NCBI RefSeq assembly: GCF_022919135.1
Contig: NZ_CP095049.1
Coordinates: forward strand, 2,236,501 to 2,300,500
From: Hymenobacter cellulosivorans
GTDB lineage: Bacteria; Bacteroidota; Bacteroidia; Cytophagales; Hymenobacteraceae
Direction: 5' to 3'
Length of the DNA: 64,000 bases
The notes under the pieces are model-generated. The model did not search any database. It was not told the origin of the DNA and was given only the letters and a program-made list of their open reading frames with translations. The translations under genes were made by a program, and so were the position numbers. Positions within the stretch are counted from its first letter, which is position 1; every line of letters begins with the position of its first letter. Below, one piece after another: positions 35,098 to 44,517 of the stretch.

Positions 35098-36146
35098 CCG
35101 ACTTCAACGCCGACGGCAAGCCCGACCTGGCCGTAGCCAATAACAGTAGTGCCACGGTGAGCATCCGCCTGGGTGCGGCCAATGGCACGTTCACCAGCGC
35201 CGCCGATGTGGCGGTAGGTACTAATCCTAGCAGTGTGACCGTGGGCGACTTCAATGCTGACGGCCGCCCTGACCTGGCCGTGGCTAACGGCGGCAGCAAC
35301 ACAGTGAGCATCCGCCTGGGCGCGGCTAACGGCACGTTCACCAGCGCCGCCGACGTGGCGGTAGGTACTAATCCCAGCAGTGTGGTGGTAGCCGACTTCA
35401 ACGCCGACGGCAAGCCCGACTTGGCAGTGGCTAACGCCAATGGCAACTCAGTGAGCATCCGCCTGGGCGCGGGCGGCGGCTCGTTTACCGGCACCACCGA
35501 CGTGAGCGTAGGCCTTAGCCCCAGCAGCGTGGCCGCAGCCGATGTAGATGGCGACGGTGACTTGGACCTAGCCATAGTCAACAGCAGTGGCAACTCAGTG
35601 AGCATCCGTTTCAACATCGACGGTGGCAATAACGCCGGCCCCTTGCCGGTGGAACTGACTTGGTTCACGGCCCAGCGTCAGGACGCGCGGCAGGTGCAGC
35701 TGCGCTGGGCCACGGCCCAGGAACTGCACAACGCCGGTTTCCAGGTGGAAAAGAGCCGCGACGGCCGCCGCTGGCAGCCGCTGGGCTTTGTGTCCGGCCA
35801 GGGCAGCAGCACTACGGCCCACCAGTACAGCTACCAGGATGCCGAAGCCGGCGCGGCTTACTACCGCCTCGTGCAGCAGGACCAGGACGGCAATGAAACA
35901 GCATCCCCGGTGCGCTACGTAGCTGGCGGCAAGACCCCAGCGCTACAACTCTTCCCCAACCCAGCCACGGCTGCGGTGCAACTGCTTGGCTCCGACGCCA
36001 CGGTCGAAGTGCAGCTGCTGAATCTGCAGGGCCAGGTGCTGCGCCGCCTGCCAGCCGGTACCACGCAGCTGGAGCTGCAGGGGTTGCCAGCCGGACTGTA
36101 CTTGGTGCGCTGCGGTCAGCAGGTGGCCCGCCTTGTAGTCGAATAA
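35088..36146 (+). CDS. T9SS-secreted FG-GAP repeat protein, 3' part with sorting domain
   Basis: An open frame of 352 codons continuing the gene at 32152 in another frame. It encodes the rest of repeat 18, about three further FG-GAP repeats, a fibronectin-like domain starting PLPVELTWFTAQR, and a Por secretion domain (LFPNPATAAVQLL to [16 protein letters not shown]). It has no signal peptide of its own, so if the frameshift is genuine this part would not be secreted. The last 80 bases are almost identical to the end of the RCC1 gene at 43786. A terminator follows 20 bases later. Confidence 0.8.
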   Translation: MVVADFNADGKPDLAVANNSSATVSIRLGAANGTFTSAADVAVGTNPSSVTVGDFNADGRPDLAVANGGSNTVSIRLGAANGTFTSAADVAVGTNPSSVVVADFNADGKPDLAVANANGNSVSIRLGAGGGSFTGTTDVSVGLSPSSVAAADVDGDGDLDLAIVNSSGNSVSIRFNIDGGNNAGPLPVELTWFTAQRQDARQVQLRWATAQELHNAGFQVEKSRDGRRWQPLGFVSGQGSSTTAHQYSYQDAEAGAAYYRLVQQDQDGNETASPVRYVAGGKTPALQLFPNPATAAVQLLGSDATVEVQLLNLQGQVLRRLPAGTTQLELQGLPAGLYLVRCGQQVARLVVE

Positions 36147-36166
36147 GCTTGCCTACTCCCTACTTG

Positions 36167-36203
36167 AAAAAAGCCCCATCGGCAGTTGGCCGGCGGGGCT
36201 TTT
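36167..36203. terminator. Intrinsic terminator between FG-GAP gene and TonB receptor gene
   Basis: A stem AAAAGCCCC(AT)CGGC / GGCCGGCGGGGCTTTT with a short loop and A/T-runs on both sides. It serves the two converging genes and is nearly identical to the hairpin at 31831-31867. Confidence 0.88.
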
Positions 36204-36221
36204 GTATTGAGGCCGGAAGGC

Positions 36222-38663
36222 TTAGAAGCTACGCTCGTAGCTAATAGCGGGCAAAAACGGGAAGAGGCTCAGCTGCTTGAGCTGCTTGGTGCCTTCCGGG
36301 GTTTGGTTATAATAGATGTAGTAGGGGTTGTGGCGGCTGTAGACGTTGTAAGCGCCCAGGCGCCAGATTCGCTCCCCATGCCGCACAGGCTTGGTAAAGG
36401 TGGCTCCTATATCCAACCGGTGATAGGCCCGCATGCGGAAGCTGTTTTTAGGCCCGTAGAGTTCCGCCGCCAGATAGTCGTAGCGGTTTATGGGGATGTA
36501 CGATTTCGGTGTGGACCCGTAGCTCTGGCTGATAACGCTGTAGTTACCCTGGGCTAGGGTCAGGGCATTACCAGTGCCGTACACCCAGGTAGCCGACAGC
36601 GTAATGCGCGCACTCAGGGCGTAGATACCCACGATGGAAGCATCGTGGCGCCGGTCGTACTTGTAGGGGTACCACTGCTGGCCGTTAAGCTGGTCGAAGC
36701 GCCGCTCGTTGCGGGCCAGGGTATAGCCCACCCAGCCGGTCAGGCGGCCGGTTTTGCGCTGTACCAGCACTTCCAGGCCCTGTACCCGCCCCCGGCCGCC
36801 TGTCACCACCTTGTCCTGCCAATCCTGGGAGCTGTTGTAAAAGGTGGCGCCCTCCCGAAACTCAATCAGGTTGCGTAGCTGCTTGGCAAAGGCTTCCACG
36901 CTGATTTCCAGCCCCCATTTGGTAAGCGTGTGGGCCACGCCCAGGGCTACCTGCCGGGCCCGTTGGGGCGCCACACGGGCTGTGGCCGGCACCCACAAGT
37001 CGGTGGGCAGGCCCGCGCCGTTGTTAGAAAGCAAGTGCAGATACTGCTGCATCGAGGCGTAAGACGCTTTCAGGGCCGTATGCTCGCCCACTAGCCAGGT
37101 GGCCAGCACCCGCGGCTGCACACTGCCAAACGAGCGGCCCGCCACGGCGTAGCGCACGGCCCGCACCCCCACGTTGGCCGACAGCCGCGCACCCAGCCTG
37201 ATTTCATCCTCGGCGTACACGCTCAGCTCCCGGGCCGCCACCTTGCTGGAGCCAAAGGTTGTATCCCGGGCGGCCTGGGTGGTGCGGGTAGTGAAGTAGT
37301 TGACGCCGGGCGTGAAGCCGTGGCGGATAATGCTGCTCCCGAACCGCACCTGGTGCCAGGGGCTGGGGTAATAGTCGAAGTCGGCTTTGAACTGCGCGTC
37401 CTGCACCCCCGACGTGAATTCGGCCTCACTGTCCTCGTTGCGGGTGCTCCCCGGCGTACTGCTCTCCAAATGGTAATACTGGCCGTTTTCGTAGTGGAAG
37501 CGGGTAAAGGCCAGGGTGGCATTACCAAACAGGCGGGGCGTCAGTTCCCGGTTCCAGCGCACCGAGGCTAGGGCATTGCCGAAGCGCAGGTCGCTGCCGC
37601 CCTGGTAGGTGTAGCTGCCCTGGGGGCTGGGTATGGTTTGGGGCTTTTGGGTGATGAAGAGCCGGTCGCCGCCCAGGTAGAGCGCGGCAAAGACCTGGTC
37701 GCGGGGAGTAAGCTGGTGGCTGACCTTGGCACTGGCATCATAGAAGGAATAGCCCACCACGCTGTTGCCGCCGGAGGACCGGGCGCTGGCCAGCCGCGAA
37801 AACAGGTCCAGGTTGCCGCGCCGGCCCGAGACAAGAAAGGTAGTCTTGCCTTTGTTCAGAGGCCCTTCCAGCGAGAAGTGCGTCGCCAGCACGCCCACCC
37901 CGGCCGAGCCGCTCAGCTTTTGCTTGTTGCCTTCCTTGAGGCGCACGTCCAGCACCGAGGAAAGCCGGCCGCCGTAGCGGGCCGGAAAGCCGCCCTTAAT
38001 CAGGCGAATGTCGCTGATGGCGTTGGCATCGAATACCGACAGGAAGCCTCCGATATGGCTCACGTAGTAAATCGGCACGTCGTCGAGCAGGGTCAGGTTC
38101 TGGTCGGGGGAGCCGCCGCGCACGTACAGGGCCCCGCTGCCTTCGCGGCCGGCCTGCACGCCCGGCATGAGCTGAAAGGCCCGCAGCACGTCGGGCTCGC
38201 CCAGCAAGGCCGGCAGCTTCCGTAGCTGGGCCACCGGAATCTGCAGGGTGCTCATTTCCACCCGGCGCTCCAGCGGAGCTTCCTGCGAAGCCCGAATTCG
38301 CACTTCCGCCAGCTCATTGTCGGCCGTCAGGGCGAAGGCCCGGGTGGCTGTCTGGCGGCCCGAAAGGGTAACGGTTTGCCGCTGATACCCCAGGTAGCCG
38401 GCCGTGAGCCGCACCGAGTCCTGGCTGGGCAAGGTCAGAGAGTAAAAGCCGGCCGCGTTGGTGGTGGTGCCCGTAGCACTACCGGCCACAAATACGGCCG
38501 CGCCCAGCAGCTTTTCGCCGGTCCGGGCGTCGCGCACGGTACCACTGAGCGTGATGCGGCTTTGGGCCAGGCTAGGGCAGCGGCCGACCAGCAGAAGCAG
38601 CAAAACAAGGCCTCCAGCCCGCAGAAGCCGGCTGTGGCAGATACAGTAACAGTAGAGCGCCAT
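36222..38663 (-). CDS. TonB-dependent receptor with carboxypeptidase-like N-terminal domain
   Basis: An 813-residue outer-membrane receptor. A signal peptide (to about residue 34) is followed by a CarboxypepD_reg-like domain (LSGTVRDARTGEKLLGAAVFV, residues 38-115), a plug domain (ALYVRGGSPDQNLTLLDDVPIYY, about 190-215) and a 22-strand-type barrel ending in ISYERSF. The plug lacks a clear substrate motif. It starts one base after the stop of the DUF4249 lipoprotein gene (TAAGATG), so the two are translationally coupled. The pair should import a substrate with TonB energy; the substrate is unknown. Confidence 0.92.
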   Translation of the reverse strand: MALYCYCICHSRLLRAGGLVLLLLLVGRCPSLAQSRITLSGTVRDARTGEKLLGAAVFVAGSATGTTTNAAGFYSLTLPSQDSVRLTAGYLGYQRQTVTLSGRQTATRAFALTADNELAEVRIRASQEAPLERRVEMSTLQIPVAQLRKLPALLGEPDVLRAFQLMPGVQAGREGSGALYVRGGSPDQNLTLLDDVPIYYVSHIGGFLSVFDANAISDIRLIKGGFPARYGGRLSSVLDVRLKEGNKQKLSGSAGVGVLATHFSLEGPLNKGKTTFLVSGRRGNLDLFSRLASARSSGGNSVVGYSFYDASAKVSHQLTPRDQVFAALYLGGDRLFITQKPQTIPSPQGSYTYQGGSDLRFGNALASVRWNRELTPRLFGNATLAFTRFHYENGQYYHLESSTPGSTRNEDSEAEFTSGVQDAQFKADFDYYPSPWHQVRFGSSIIRHGFTPGVNYFTTRTTQAARDTTFGSSKVAARELSVYAEDEIRLGARLSANVGVRAVRYAVAGRSFGSVQPRVLATWLVGEHTALKASYASMQQYLHLLSNNGAGLPTDLWVPATARVAPQRARQVALGVAHTLTKWGLEISVEAFAKQLRNLIEFREGATFYNSSQDWQDKVVTGGRGRVQGLEVLVQRKTGRLTGWVGYTLARNERRFDQLNGQQWYPYKYDRRHDASIVGIYALSARITLSATWVYGTGNALTLAQGNYSVISQSYGSTPKSYIPINRYDYLAAELYGPKNSFRMRAYHRLDIGATFTKPVRHGERIWRLGAYNVYSRHNPYYIYYNQTPEGTKQLKQLSLFPFLPAISYERSF

Positions 38664-38664
38664 C

Positions 38665-39579
38665 TTAGCGGGGGCGTAGGCGTTGGGTGTTCTGGGAATA
38701 GCCCGCCACCACCCCGTAGCCGCCGGCTACATTGGAGTACATGGTGCTGGGGTCGCCCAAAAACAGCAACTGATTTAAGTTGTAGGTGTCGCCTTTGGTG
38801 CCCTGGTTGTAGAGGTGCCGGGTCCAGCTTTTGCGATACTGATAGTAGGCCCGGCTCACCGTGCGCAGCACCAGGAGCGGGTCGCGGGTGGTGGGCGGGC
38901 CGGATGAGCCGCCGCCAGTGTGGCCGTGGGTTAAAAAGGAGCCACGTAATTCGAACGCCTGTCCGTTGAAAAGCCGATCCGAAAAGACCAGCGACTGGGG
39001 CTCAAACTCCTTATCATCTTCGGCAGCCAGCGCCGCGTTGCCCCGCACATCGAGCGTGAGGCCCTGGTTTTCCTGGTAGCAGCTGATTTCGTAGAAATTG
39101 GTCTGGGCAGCCGGGTCCGTGAATCGTACGACAATGGTGCCGAGTAGCTCGTTGTTGCGGTCGGTGCCGGTCGGGAAGGAGTACCAGGCCTCGTCGATAG
39201 GCACCCGGGTGGGTATCGTGTCGGAAGCCTGCGCGGTGGGGTAGCCCTCCAGATCGGCTTGCAGGGTGTAAGGGGCTAGGCTGGCGGGCTTGCTGGGCAA
39301 GGAGTACAGGCCCTTACCCTCACTTGCCAACAGCTCGGCGGGCCGGCCCGGCTGCAGCAAATACACCTTCGCCGTGGAAAGCACCCGCGACGACGAATCC
39401 AAGGTGCTCGTGACGCGGCTGACCTGCACCCGAAATACGCTGTCGGGCGTCAGAATGGAATTGAGAACCAGCTTCTTCGGCGGCTCGGGCAAATCGGCAT
39501 CAATCTGGTCGATGCAGCCGGGCAATACGACGGCTCCACCCGCAAGCAGAATAATGACACACTTACTTAAAACTCGCAT
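38665..39579 (-). CDS. DUF4249 family outer-membrane lipoprotein
   Basis: A 304-residue lipoprotein with lipobox Cys22 (VLPGC) and the DUF4249-type early motif DADLPEPPKKLVLNSIL. A His/Gly/Ser-rich loop (THGHTGGGSSGPP) lies near residue 225 and could bind metal, though that is only suggested by composition. The C terminus ends in basic residues. It is the first gene of a two-gene unit with the TonB-dependent receptor downstream. At the window start the order is receptor then lipoprotein, so the two paralogous pairs are arranged differently. Confidence 0.88.
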   Translation of the reverse strand: MRVLSKCVIILLAGGAVVLPGCIDQIDADLPEPPKKLVLNSILTPDSVFRVQVSRVTSTLDSSSRVLSTAKVYLLQPGRPAELLASEGKGLYSLPSKPASLAPYTLQADLEGYPTAQASDTIPTRVPIDEAWYSFPTGTDRNNELLGTIVVRFTDPAAQTNFYEISCYQENQGLTLDVRGNAALAAEDDKEFEPQSLVFSDRLFNGQAFELRGSFLTHGHTGGGSSGPPTTRDPLLVLRTVSRAYYQYRKSWTRHLYNQGTKGDTYNLNQLLFLGDPSTMYSNVAGGYGVVAGYSQNTQRLRPR

Positions 39580-39991
39580 AAGAATTGGGCTATACTACGC
39601 TAGACAGCCCCATAACGCGGAGAAGAATCGGCGTAGTGTAGCCCGGGCGGCAAATTGCTGAGTCTGGCTTCCTCCCTGCCCGGTGGTATTGCCTAAACCG
39701 AGCGAGGCGGCCAGCATGTCGCGTGAGGCTTGCAGGTGGCGGCAATGGTTGTCGTACGGTTCGTCGTACAGGACGGGGTAAGGGAAGAGATAATAGGATA
39801 AAACCAGGGACCGGGGCAGCGGGTAAGCGCGCTGTGTAAAAGGCGCCGAGCCAAGTAGATAGGGTAGCAGTAAGCAGCGGGAATATGAGAAGAAATGCGC
39901 GATGCTACAACGGCAGCCGTTCGTAGGATAGCAATATTCTTTGCCAGACCTTTACCGGCTTATCTGACTTACGCGCTTCTTATCCTATTGC
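39580..39991 (+). promoter_or_regulatory. Divergent gap with leader of the RCC1 protein gene
   Basis: A 412-base gap between two diverging starts, without a convincing gene. The right half is related to the leader of the FG-GAP gene (AGGATAAAACCAGGG at 39795-39809; same bases around the start codon). The left half should hold the promoter of the DUF4249/TonB-receptor unit. Promoter boxes were not resolved. Confidence 0.5.
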
Positions 39992-42900
39992 ATGAAACAC
40001 TTCTTCTCTTGGCGGCTGGTTCTCAGCCTCTGCTGCTCGTTACTGCTCTTTACTCGGCTGGCTTCCGCCCAGGTGCTAAGCGGCACTTTTGATGCTGGTT
40101 ACAGCCATTCGGTTTCTATCCACCCTGATGGTACGCTCTGGGCCTGGGGCAGCAATGACAACGGTCAGCTCGGCGACGGTACCCTGACCCAACGCTTCAG
40201 CCCGGTACAGGTCGGCACCGCCACGACGTGGAAAAGCGTGGCCGCTGGCAGCAATTACACCGTGGCCCTTCAGGCCGACGGCACCTTGTGGGCCTGGGGC
40301 AGCAATAGCAACGGTCAATTAGGCGATGGTACTCTGACCACTCGTACCAGTCCGGTAAAAATCGGGGGGAACGCTACGTGGAAAAGTGTCAGCGCCGGCG
40401 ACAGCCACACGGTGGCCATCCGAGCGGATGGCACGCTCTGGGCCTGGGGCAACGGCGCTCAAGGCAGAGTAGGTAACAGCTCTACCAATGGCACTAATTT
40501 TACTACTCCGGTGCAAATCAGCACTGTTGCTACCTGGCAAAGCGTCAGCGCCGGCGGCAGCCATACCGTGGCCCTACAAGCCGACGGCACGCTGTGGGCC
40601 TGGGGCTCCAACAGCCACGGCCAGCTCGGTAACGGATCCACCACCAACATATCTTCCCCGACGCGAACTGATTTTGCCACGTGGAAAAGCGTGGACGCTG
40701 GCGGTAATTACACCCTGGCCATCCGGGCCGACGGCACGTTGTGGGGCTGGGGGTCCAATGTGAACAGCGAATTGGGCGATGCTACCCTGATCAGCCGCAC
40801 CAGTCCGGTGCGTATCAGTAGTGTTGGCAGGTGGACAACGGTGGAAGCGGGCGGCAGCCATAGTGTAGCTACCCAAGCCGACGGCAGCCTGTGGGCCTGG
40901 GGGTCGAACACCTTCGGCCAAGTAGGTGTGGGCTTTACTTCCGGCCATGTAAGTACCCCTATGCAAATAAGTGCCTCTAGTACGTGGGTCAGCGCCGTGG
41001 CCAGTGGCAGCCACACCGTGGCCCTGCGAGCCGACGGTACCCTGTGGACCTGGGGCCAAAATGCCTTTGGCCAACTCGGTACGGAGAGTAACTCCCGTAC
41101 TTATATAGCTACTCCATATCCTATTGAGCCAACAGTTACCACGTGGCGAACCATTAGCGCGGGCGATAGGCACACTCTAGCGATAAAAGCGGATGGCACG
41201 TTGTGGGCCTGGGGCAGCAACTCAGATGGTCAGCTCGGCGATGGCACCACTACCCGTCGTACGGTGCCTACGCAAATCGGCACCGCCACCACGTGGCAAA
41301 GCGTCAGCGTGAGCTACGGCCATACCCTAGCGATAAAAGCGGACGGCACGTTGTGGGCCTGGGGCGATAATACTAACGGCCAGCTCGGCGACGGCACCAC
41401 CACTGGGCGTACGGTGCCTACGCAAATCGGCACCGGTACTACGTGGCAAAGCGTTGGCGTGGGTTACGGCCACACGGTGGCGCTGAAGACCGATGGCACA
41501 TTGTGGGCCTGGGGTAACAACTCCGACAGCCAGCTCGGCGATGGCACCACTACTCGTCGTACGGTGCCCACGCAAATCGGCACCGCCACGACGTGGCAAA
41601 GCATCAGCGTGGGCGGCTTCCACACCTTAGCGATAAAAGCGGACGGTACGTTGTGGACCTGGGGCTACAACTTCAACGGCCAACTTGGCGATGGCACCAC
41701 TACCCGGCGTACGGTGCCTACGCAAATCGGCACCGCCACCACGTGGCAAAGCGTTAACGCGGGCGACAGACACAGTGTAGCGATGCGCACGGATGGCACA
41801 TTGTGGGCCTGGGGCGACAACTCCGACGGCCAGCTCGGCGACGGTACGACTACCCGGCGTATGGTGCCCACGCAAATCGGGACCGCCACGACGTGGCAAA
41901 GCGTTAGCGCGGACAACTACCACACCCTAGGGATAAAAGCGGACGGCACGCTCTGGGCCTGGGGGCGCAATGAGGTAGGCCAGCTAGGTGACGGCACCAC
42001 TACCCCGAGTAGGACGCCCACGCAAATCGGGACCGCCACCACGTGGCAAAGCGTTAGCGCGGGCACCCACCACAGCGTAGGGATAAAAGTAGACGGCACG
42101 CTCTGGGCCTGGGGAAACAATGAAAACAGCCAGTTGGGCACTACAGACTACACAGCTACCTACATTCTCACCCCCCGCCAGGCCGATGCGGCCCTTGTTA
42201 CGCTCAGCTTGGCGGCTTCCCGCAGCTCCTTTAGTGCCGGTATCCGCCCCAACGGGGTGCTGGTTATGTGGGGCGAGAACAGCCGCGGTCAGCTCGGCAA
42301 TGGGACCACCTCCTTTACCGCCAACAGCCGGCCCATGCCGGTAGGCACCGCCACCAGCTGGGTACAGGTCAGCACCGGCAGCAGCCACACGCTGGCCGTG
42401 CGCGCCGATGGCACGCTCTGGGCCTGGGGCAGCAACAGCCAGGGCCGCCTCGGCGACGGTACCCAGAACGACCAAGCCAGCCCGGTGCAGATTGGCACTG
42501 AAACCAACTGGACCCAGGTGAGTGCCGGCGAGTACCACAGCGTAGCCTTGAAGGCCAACGGGACGCTCTGGACCTGGGGCTACAACGTCGACGGCCAGCT
42601 TGGCGACGGTACCCTGACCCAACGCCTTAGCCCGGTACGAATTGGTACGGGTACCAACTGGGTGCAGATTAGCGCCGGCAACAACCACAATTTGGCCGTG
42701 CAGGACAATGGTAGCTTATGGGGCTGGGGCAACAACGGAGCCTACCAGCTCGGCGACGGCACCACCAGCCGGCGCAGCAGCCCCGTTCAGATCGGCACGG
42801 CCACCAGCTGGGCCAGCATCAGCGCCGGCAACACGCATAGCACGGCCGTGCGCGCCGACGGCACGCTCTGGACCTGGGGCAGCAACGGTAGTGGCCAACT

Positions 42901-43786
42901 CGGCGATGGCAGCAGCGCCAGCACCCAGCGTACCGTGCCCACGCAAATCGGCACCGGCACCTGGACGCAGGTTAGCGCGGGCTTCTTTCACACCGCCGCC
43001 CTGAAGTCCGACGGTACGCTGTGGACCTGGGGCTATAATGACGGCACCGGCCAGCTCGGCGACGGTACCACCGTGAGCAAAACCAGCCCCGTGCAGGAAG
43101 TTACCCTGCGCACCGACTGGCGGCAGGTAGCCGCGGGTCAGTTTCACACCCTGGGGCGTACCCCGCAGGCCTTTGGCTTTTTGAGCACGGGCCTCAATAG
43201 TGCCGGCCAGCTCGGCGACGCCACCACCACCCTGAGCACCCGTTTCGACCGGGTTAGCCCGTTGCTGTCGGTGCAGCCGCTGCCCGTCGAGCTAACGACT
43301 TTCACTGCCCAGCGCAGCGGTCCGCACCAAGTAACGCTGACCTGGACCACGGCCCAGGAGTGGAAGAATGCCGGCTTTACCGTGGAAAAAAGCTACGATG
43401 GCCGGCAGTGGCAGGCCCTGACCTTCGTGCCCGGCCACGGCACCAGCACGACCGCCCACCAGTACCGCTTCCGTGACCCGGAAACCAACGCGGCCTACTA
43501 CCGCCTCGTGCAGCGCGACACCGACCAGGCCGAAACCAACTCGCCCGTGCGCCGCGTAGCCGGCGGGGGCGAGGCGGCTGTGTTGCAGCTGCTGCCTAAC
43601 CCGGCTACCACGAGCGTGCAACTGCTGGGTGCCGCCGCTGGGACTGAAGTGCAATTGCTGAACCTGCAAGGGAAGGTGGTACGCCATTTTGCCGCTGGTG
43701 CCACGCAGTTGGAGCTACAGGGGTTGCCAGCCGGGCTTTACTTGGTGCGCTGCGGTCAGCAGGTGGCCCGCCTTATAGTCGAATAG
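39992..43786 (+). CDS. T9SS-secreted RCC1-repeat protein
   Basis: A 1264-residue secreted protein. A signal peptide ([15 protein letters not shown]... to ASAQ, residue 27) is followed by about 21 RCC1 repeats of 50 residues, each with a core such as [20 protein letters not shown] fibronectin-like domain ([13 protein letters not shown], about residue 1098) and a Por secretion domain ([13 protein letters not shown] to QQVARLIVE) follow. RCC1 repeats form seven-bladed propellers; 21 would be three propellers. There is no enzymatic motif, so it is probably an adhesin or a binding protein on the surface. The central seven repeats are nearly identical at DNA level. The start and tail are shared with the FG-GAP gene. 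Confidence 0.9.
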   Translation: MKHFFSWRLVLSLCCSLLLFTRLASAQVLSGTFDAGYSHSVSIHPDGTLWAWGSNDNGQLGDGTLTQRFSPVQVGTATTWKSVAAGSNYTVALQADGTLWAWGSNSNGQLGDGTLTTRTSPVKIGGNATWKSVSAGDSHTVAIRADGTLWAWGNGAQGRVGNSSTNGTNFTTPVQISTVATWQSVSAGGSHTVALQADGTLWAWGSNSHGQLGNGSTTNISSPTRTDFATWKSVDAGGNYTLAIRADGTLWGWGSNVNSELGDATLISRTSPVRISSVGRWTTVEAGGSHSVATQADGSLWAWGSNTFGQVGVGFTSGHVSTPMQISASSTWVSAVASGSHTVALRADGTLWTWGQNAFGQLGTESNSRTYIATPYPIEPTVTTWRTISAGDRHTLAIKADGTLWAWGSNSDGQLGDGTTTRRTVPTQIGTATTWQSVSVSYGHTLAIKADGTLWAWGDNTNGQLGDGTTTGRTVPTQIGTGTTWQSVGVGYGHTVALKTDGTLWAWGNNSDSQLGDGTTTRRTVPTQIGTATTWQSISVGGFHTLAIKADGTLWTWGYNFNGQLGDGTTTRRTVPTQIGTATTWQSVNAGDRHSVAMRTDGTLWAWGDNSDGQLGDGTTTRRMVPTQIGTATTWQSVSADNYHTLGIKADGTLWAWGRNEVGQLGDGTTTPSRTPTQIGTATTWQSVSAGTHHSVGIKVDGTLWAWGNNENSQLGTTDYTATYILTPRQADAALVTLSLAASRSSFSAGIRPNGVLVMWGENSRGQLGNGTTSFTANSRPMPVGTATSWVQVSTGSSHTLAVRADGTLWAWGSNSQGRLGDGTQNDQASPVQIGTETNWTQVSAGEYHSVALKANGTLWTWGYNVDGQLGDGTLTQRLSPVRIGTGTNWVQISAGNNHNLAVQDNGSLWGWGNNGAYQLGDGTTSRRSSPVQIGTATSWASISAGNTHSTAVRADGTLWTWGSNGSGQLGDGSSASTQRTVPTQIGTGTWTQVSAGFFHTAALKSDGTLWTWGYNDGTGQLGDGTTVSKTSPVQEVTLRTDWRQVAAGQFHTLGRTPQAFGFLSTGLNSAGQLGDATTTLSTRFDRVSPLLSVQPLPVELTTFTAQRSGPHQVTLTWTTAQEWKNAGFTVEKSYDGRQWQALTFVPGHGTSTTAHQYRFRDPETNAAYYRLVQRDTDQAETNSPVRRVAGGGEAAVLQLLPNPATTSVQLLGAAAGTEVQLLNLQGKVVRHFAAGATQLELQGLPAGLYLVRCGQQVARLIVE
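41152..42110 (+). repeat. Block of about seven near-identical 150-bp coding repeats
   Basis: The segment GCGATAAAAGCGGA and its neighbours recur at 41181, 41331, 41631 and 41931, all at multiples of exactly 150 bases, with related units between. The block codes for RCC1 repeats 8-14 and is far more alike than the flanking repeats, so it probably expanded recently. It is a likely place for recombination and length change. Confidence 0.75.
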
Positions 43787-43806
43787 GCACAGAAAACTAG
43801 CTGCAA

Positions 43807-43839
43807 TAAAAAAGCCCGCTGCGTGCAGCGGGCTTTTTT
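43807..43839. terminator. Bidirectional intrinsic terminator
   Basis: AAAAAAGCCCGCTGC and its complement form a 15-bp stem around a 2-base loop, with A-run and T-run on the two sides. It separates the RCC1 gene (+) from the nitroreductase gene (-). Confidence 0.9.
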
Positions 43840-43848
43840 TGTGGTGCC

Positions 43849-44451
43849 TTACTCCGTCACCCAGGTTACTTTCTCCTCAATGGGCTTGCGCAGGTTGCGG
43901 CCGGGCTGCTGGGCTACGTAGCCCAGGTAGAAAAAGCCGAGCAGCTTATCCTCGGGGCCGAGGCCGAAAAAAGGCTTGGCTTCTTCCAGGTAGGTGATGC
44001 CGCCCGAGCCCCAGTAGCCGCCCAGGCCGTGGGCCACGGCCGTCAGGTGCAGGTTTTGCACGGCGCAGGCCACGGCTTCCACTTCCTCGATTTCGGGCAG
44101 CACGTGGTGGCGCTTCAGGCCGATGGCAATGACGTGGGAAGCCAGCAGCGGATTCTGCGCCAGCTTCTGGGCTTTCTTCTCATCCACAAACTCCCCAGCC
44201 TGCTGCCGGTACAGGTTGGCCTGAAACTCGGCCAGCTTCGCCAGCCCAGCGCCCTTGAACACCACGAAGCGCCAGGGCTCGGTGCGCTTGTGGGTGGGGG
44301 CCCAGTTGGCATTCTCCAGCATCTGCTGCACAATGTTGTCGGGTACGACGTGGCCGGGCTCGAACTGCACCGTTTGGATGCTGCGCCGGGCCCGAACAAG
44401 GGCGTCGAACTGGGCGGGAGTAGGTAAGGCGGTTTGGGAAGTATCGGACAT
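43849..44451 (-). CDS. Nitroreductase-family FMN-dependent oxidoreductase
   Basis: 200 residues from the ATG at 44449-44451; an ATG 48 bases upstream is possible but its extra residues look non-coding. It shows the nitroreductase fold pattern: an FMN-phosphate site RARRSIQTVQFEPGHV, NANWAPTHKRTEPWRFVV, and the later GLGGYWGSGGITY and GFFYLGYV. This suggests an NAD(P)H-dependent flavoenzyme of the YdjA/SagB-like small branch, acting on an unknown nitro compound or quinone. It is cytoplasmic. It lies 66 bases downstream of the RND permease gene on the same strand, and may be cotranscribed with it. Confidence 0.9.
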   Translation of the reverse strand: MSDTSQTALPTPAQFDALVRARRSIQTVQFEPGHVVPDNIVQQMLENANWAPTHKRTEPWRFVVFKGAGLAKLAEFQANLYRQQAGEFVDEKKAQKLAQNPLLASHVIAIGLKRHHVLPEIEEVEAVACAVQNLHLTAVAHGLGGYWGSGGITYLEEAKPFFGLGPEDKLLGFFYLGYVAQQPGRNLRKPIEEKVTWVTE

Positions 44452-44517
44452 CGGGAAAGGAAAGTTTGGGAAGAAAACACTAAACCCCACCTTCTTCAAG
44501 AGAAAGTGGGGTTTGAC

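Noticed and set aside
39992..43786. RCC1 repeats considered as eukaryotic contamination
   Set aside because: The gene has a bacterial signal peptide and a T9SS sorting domain and sits among Bacteroidota genes with the same base composition.
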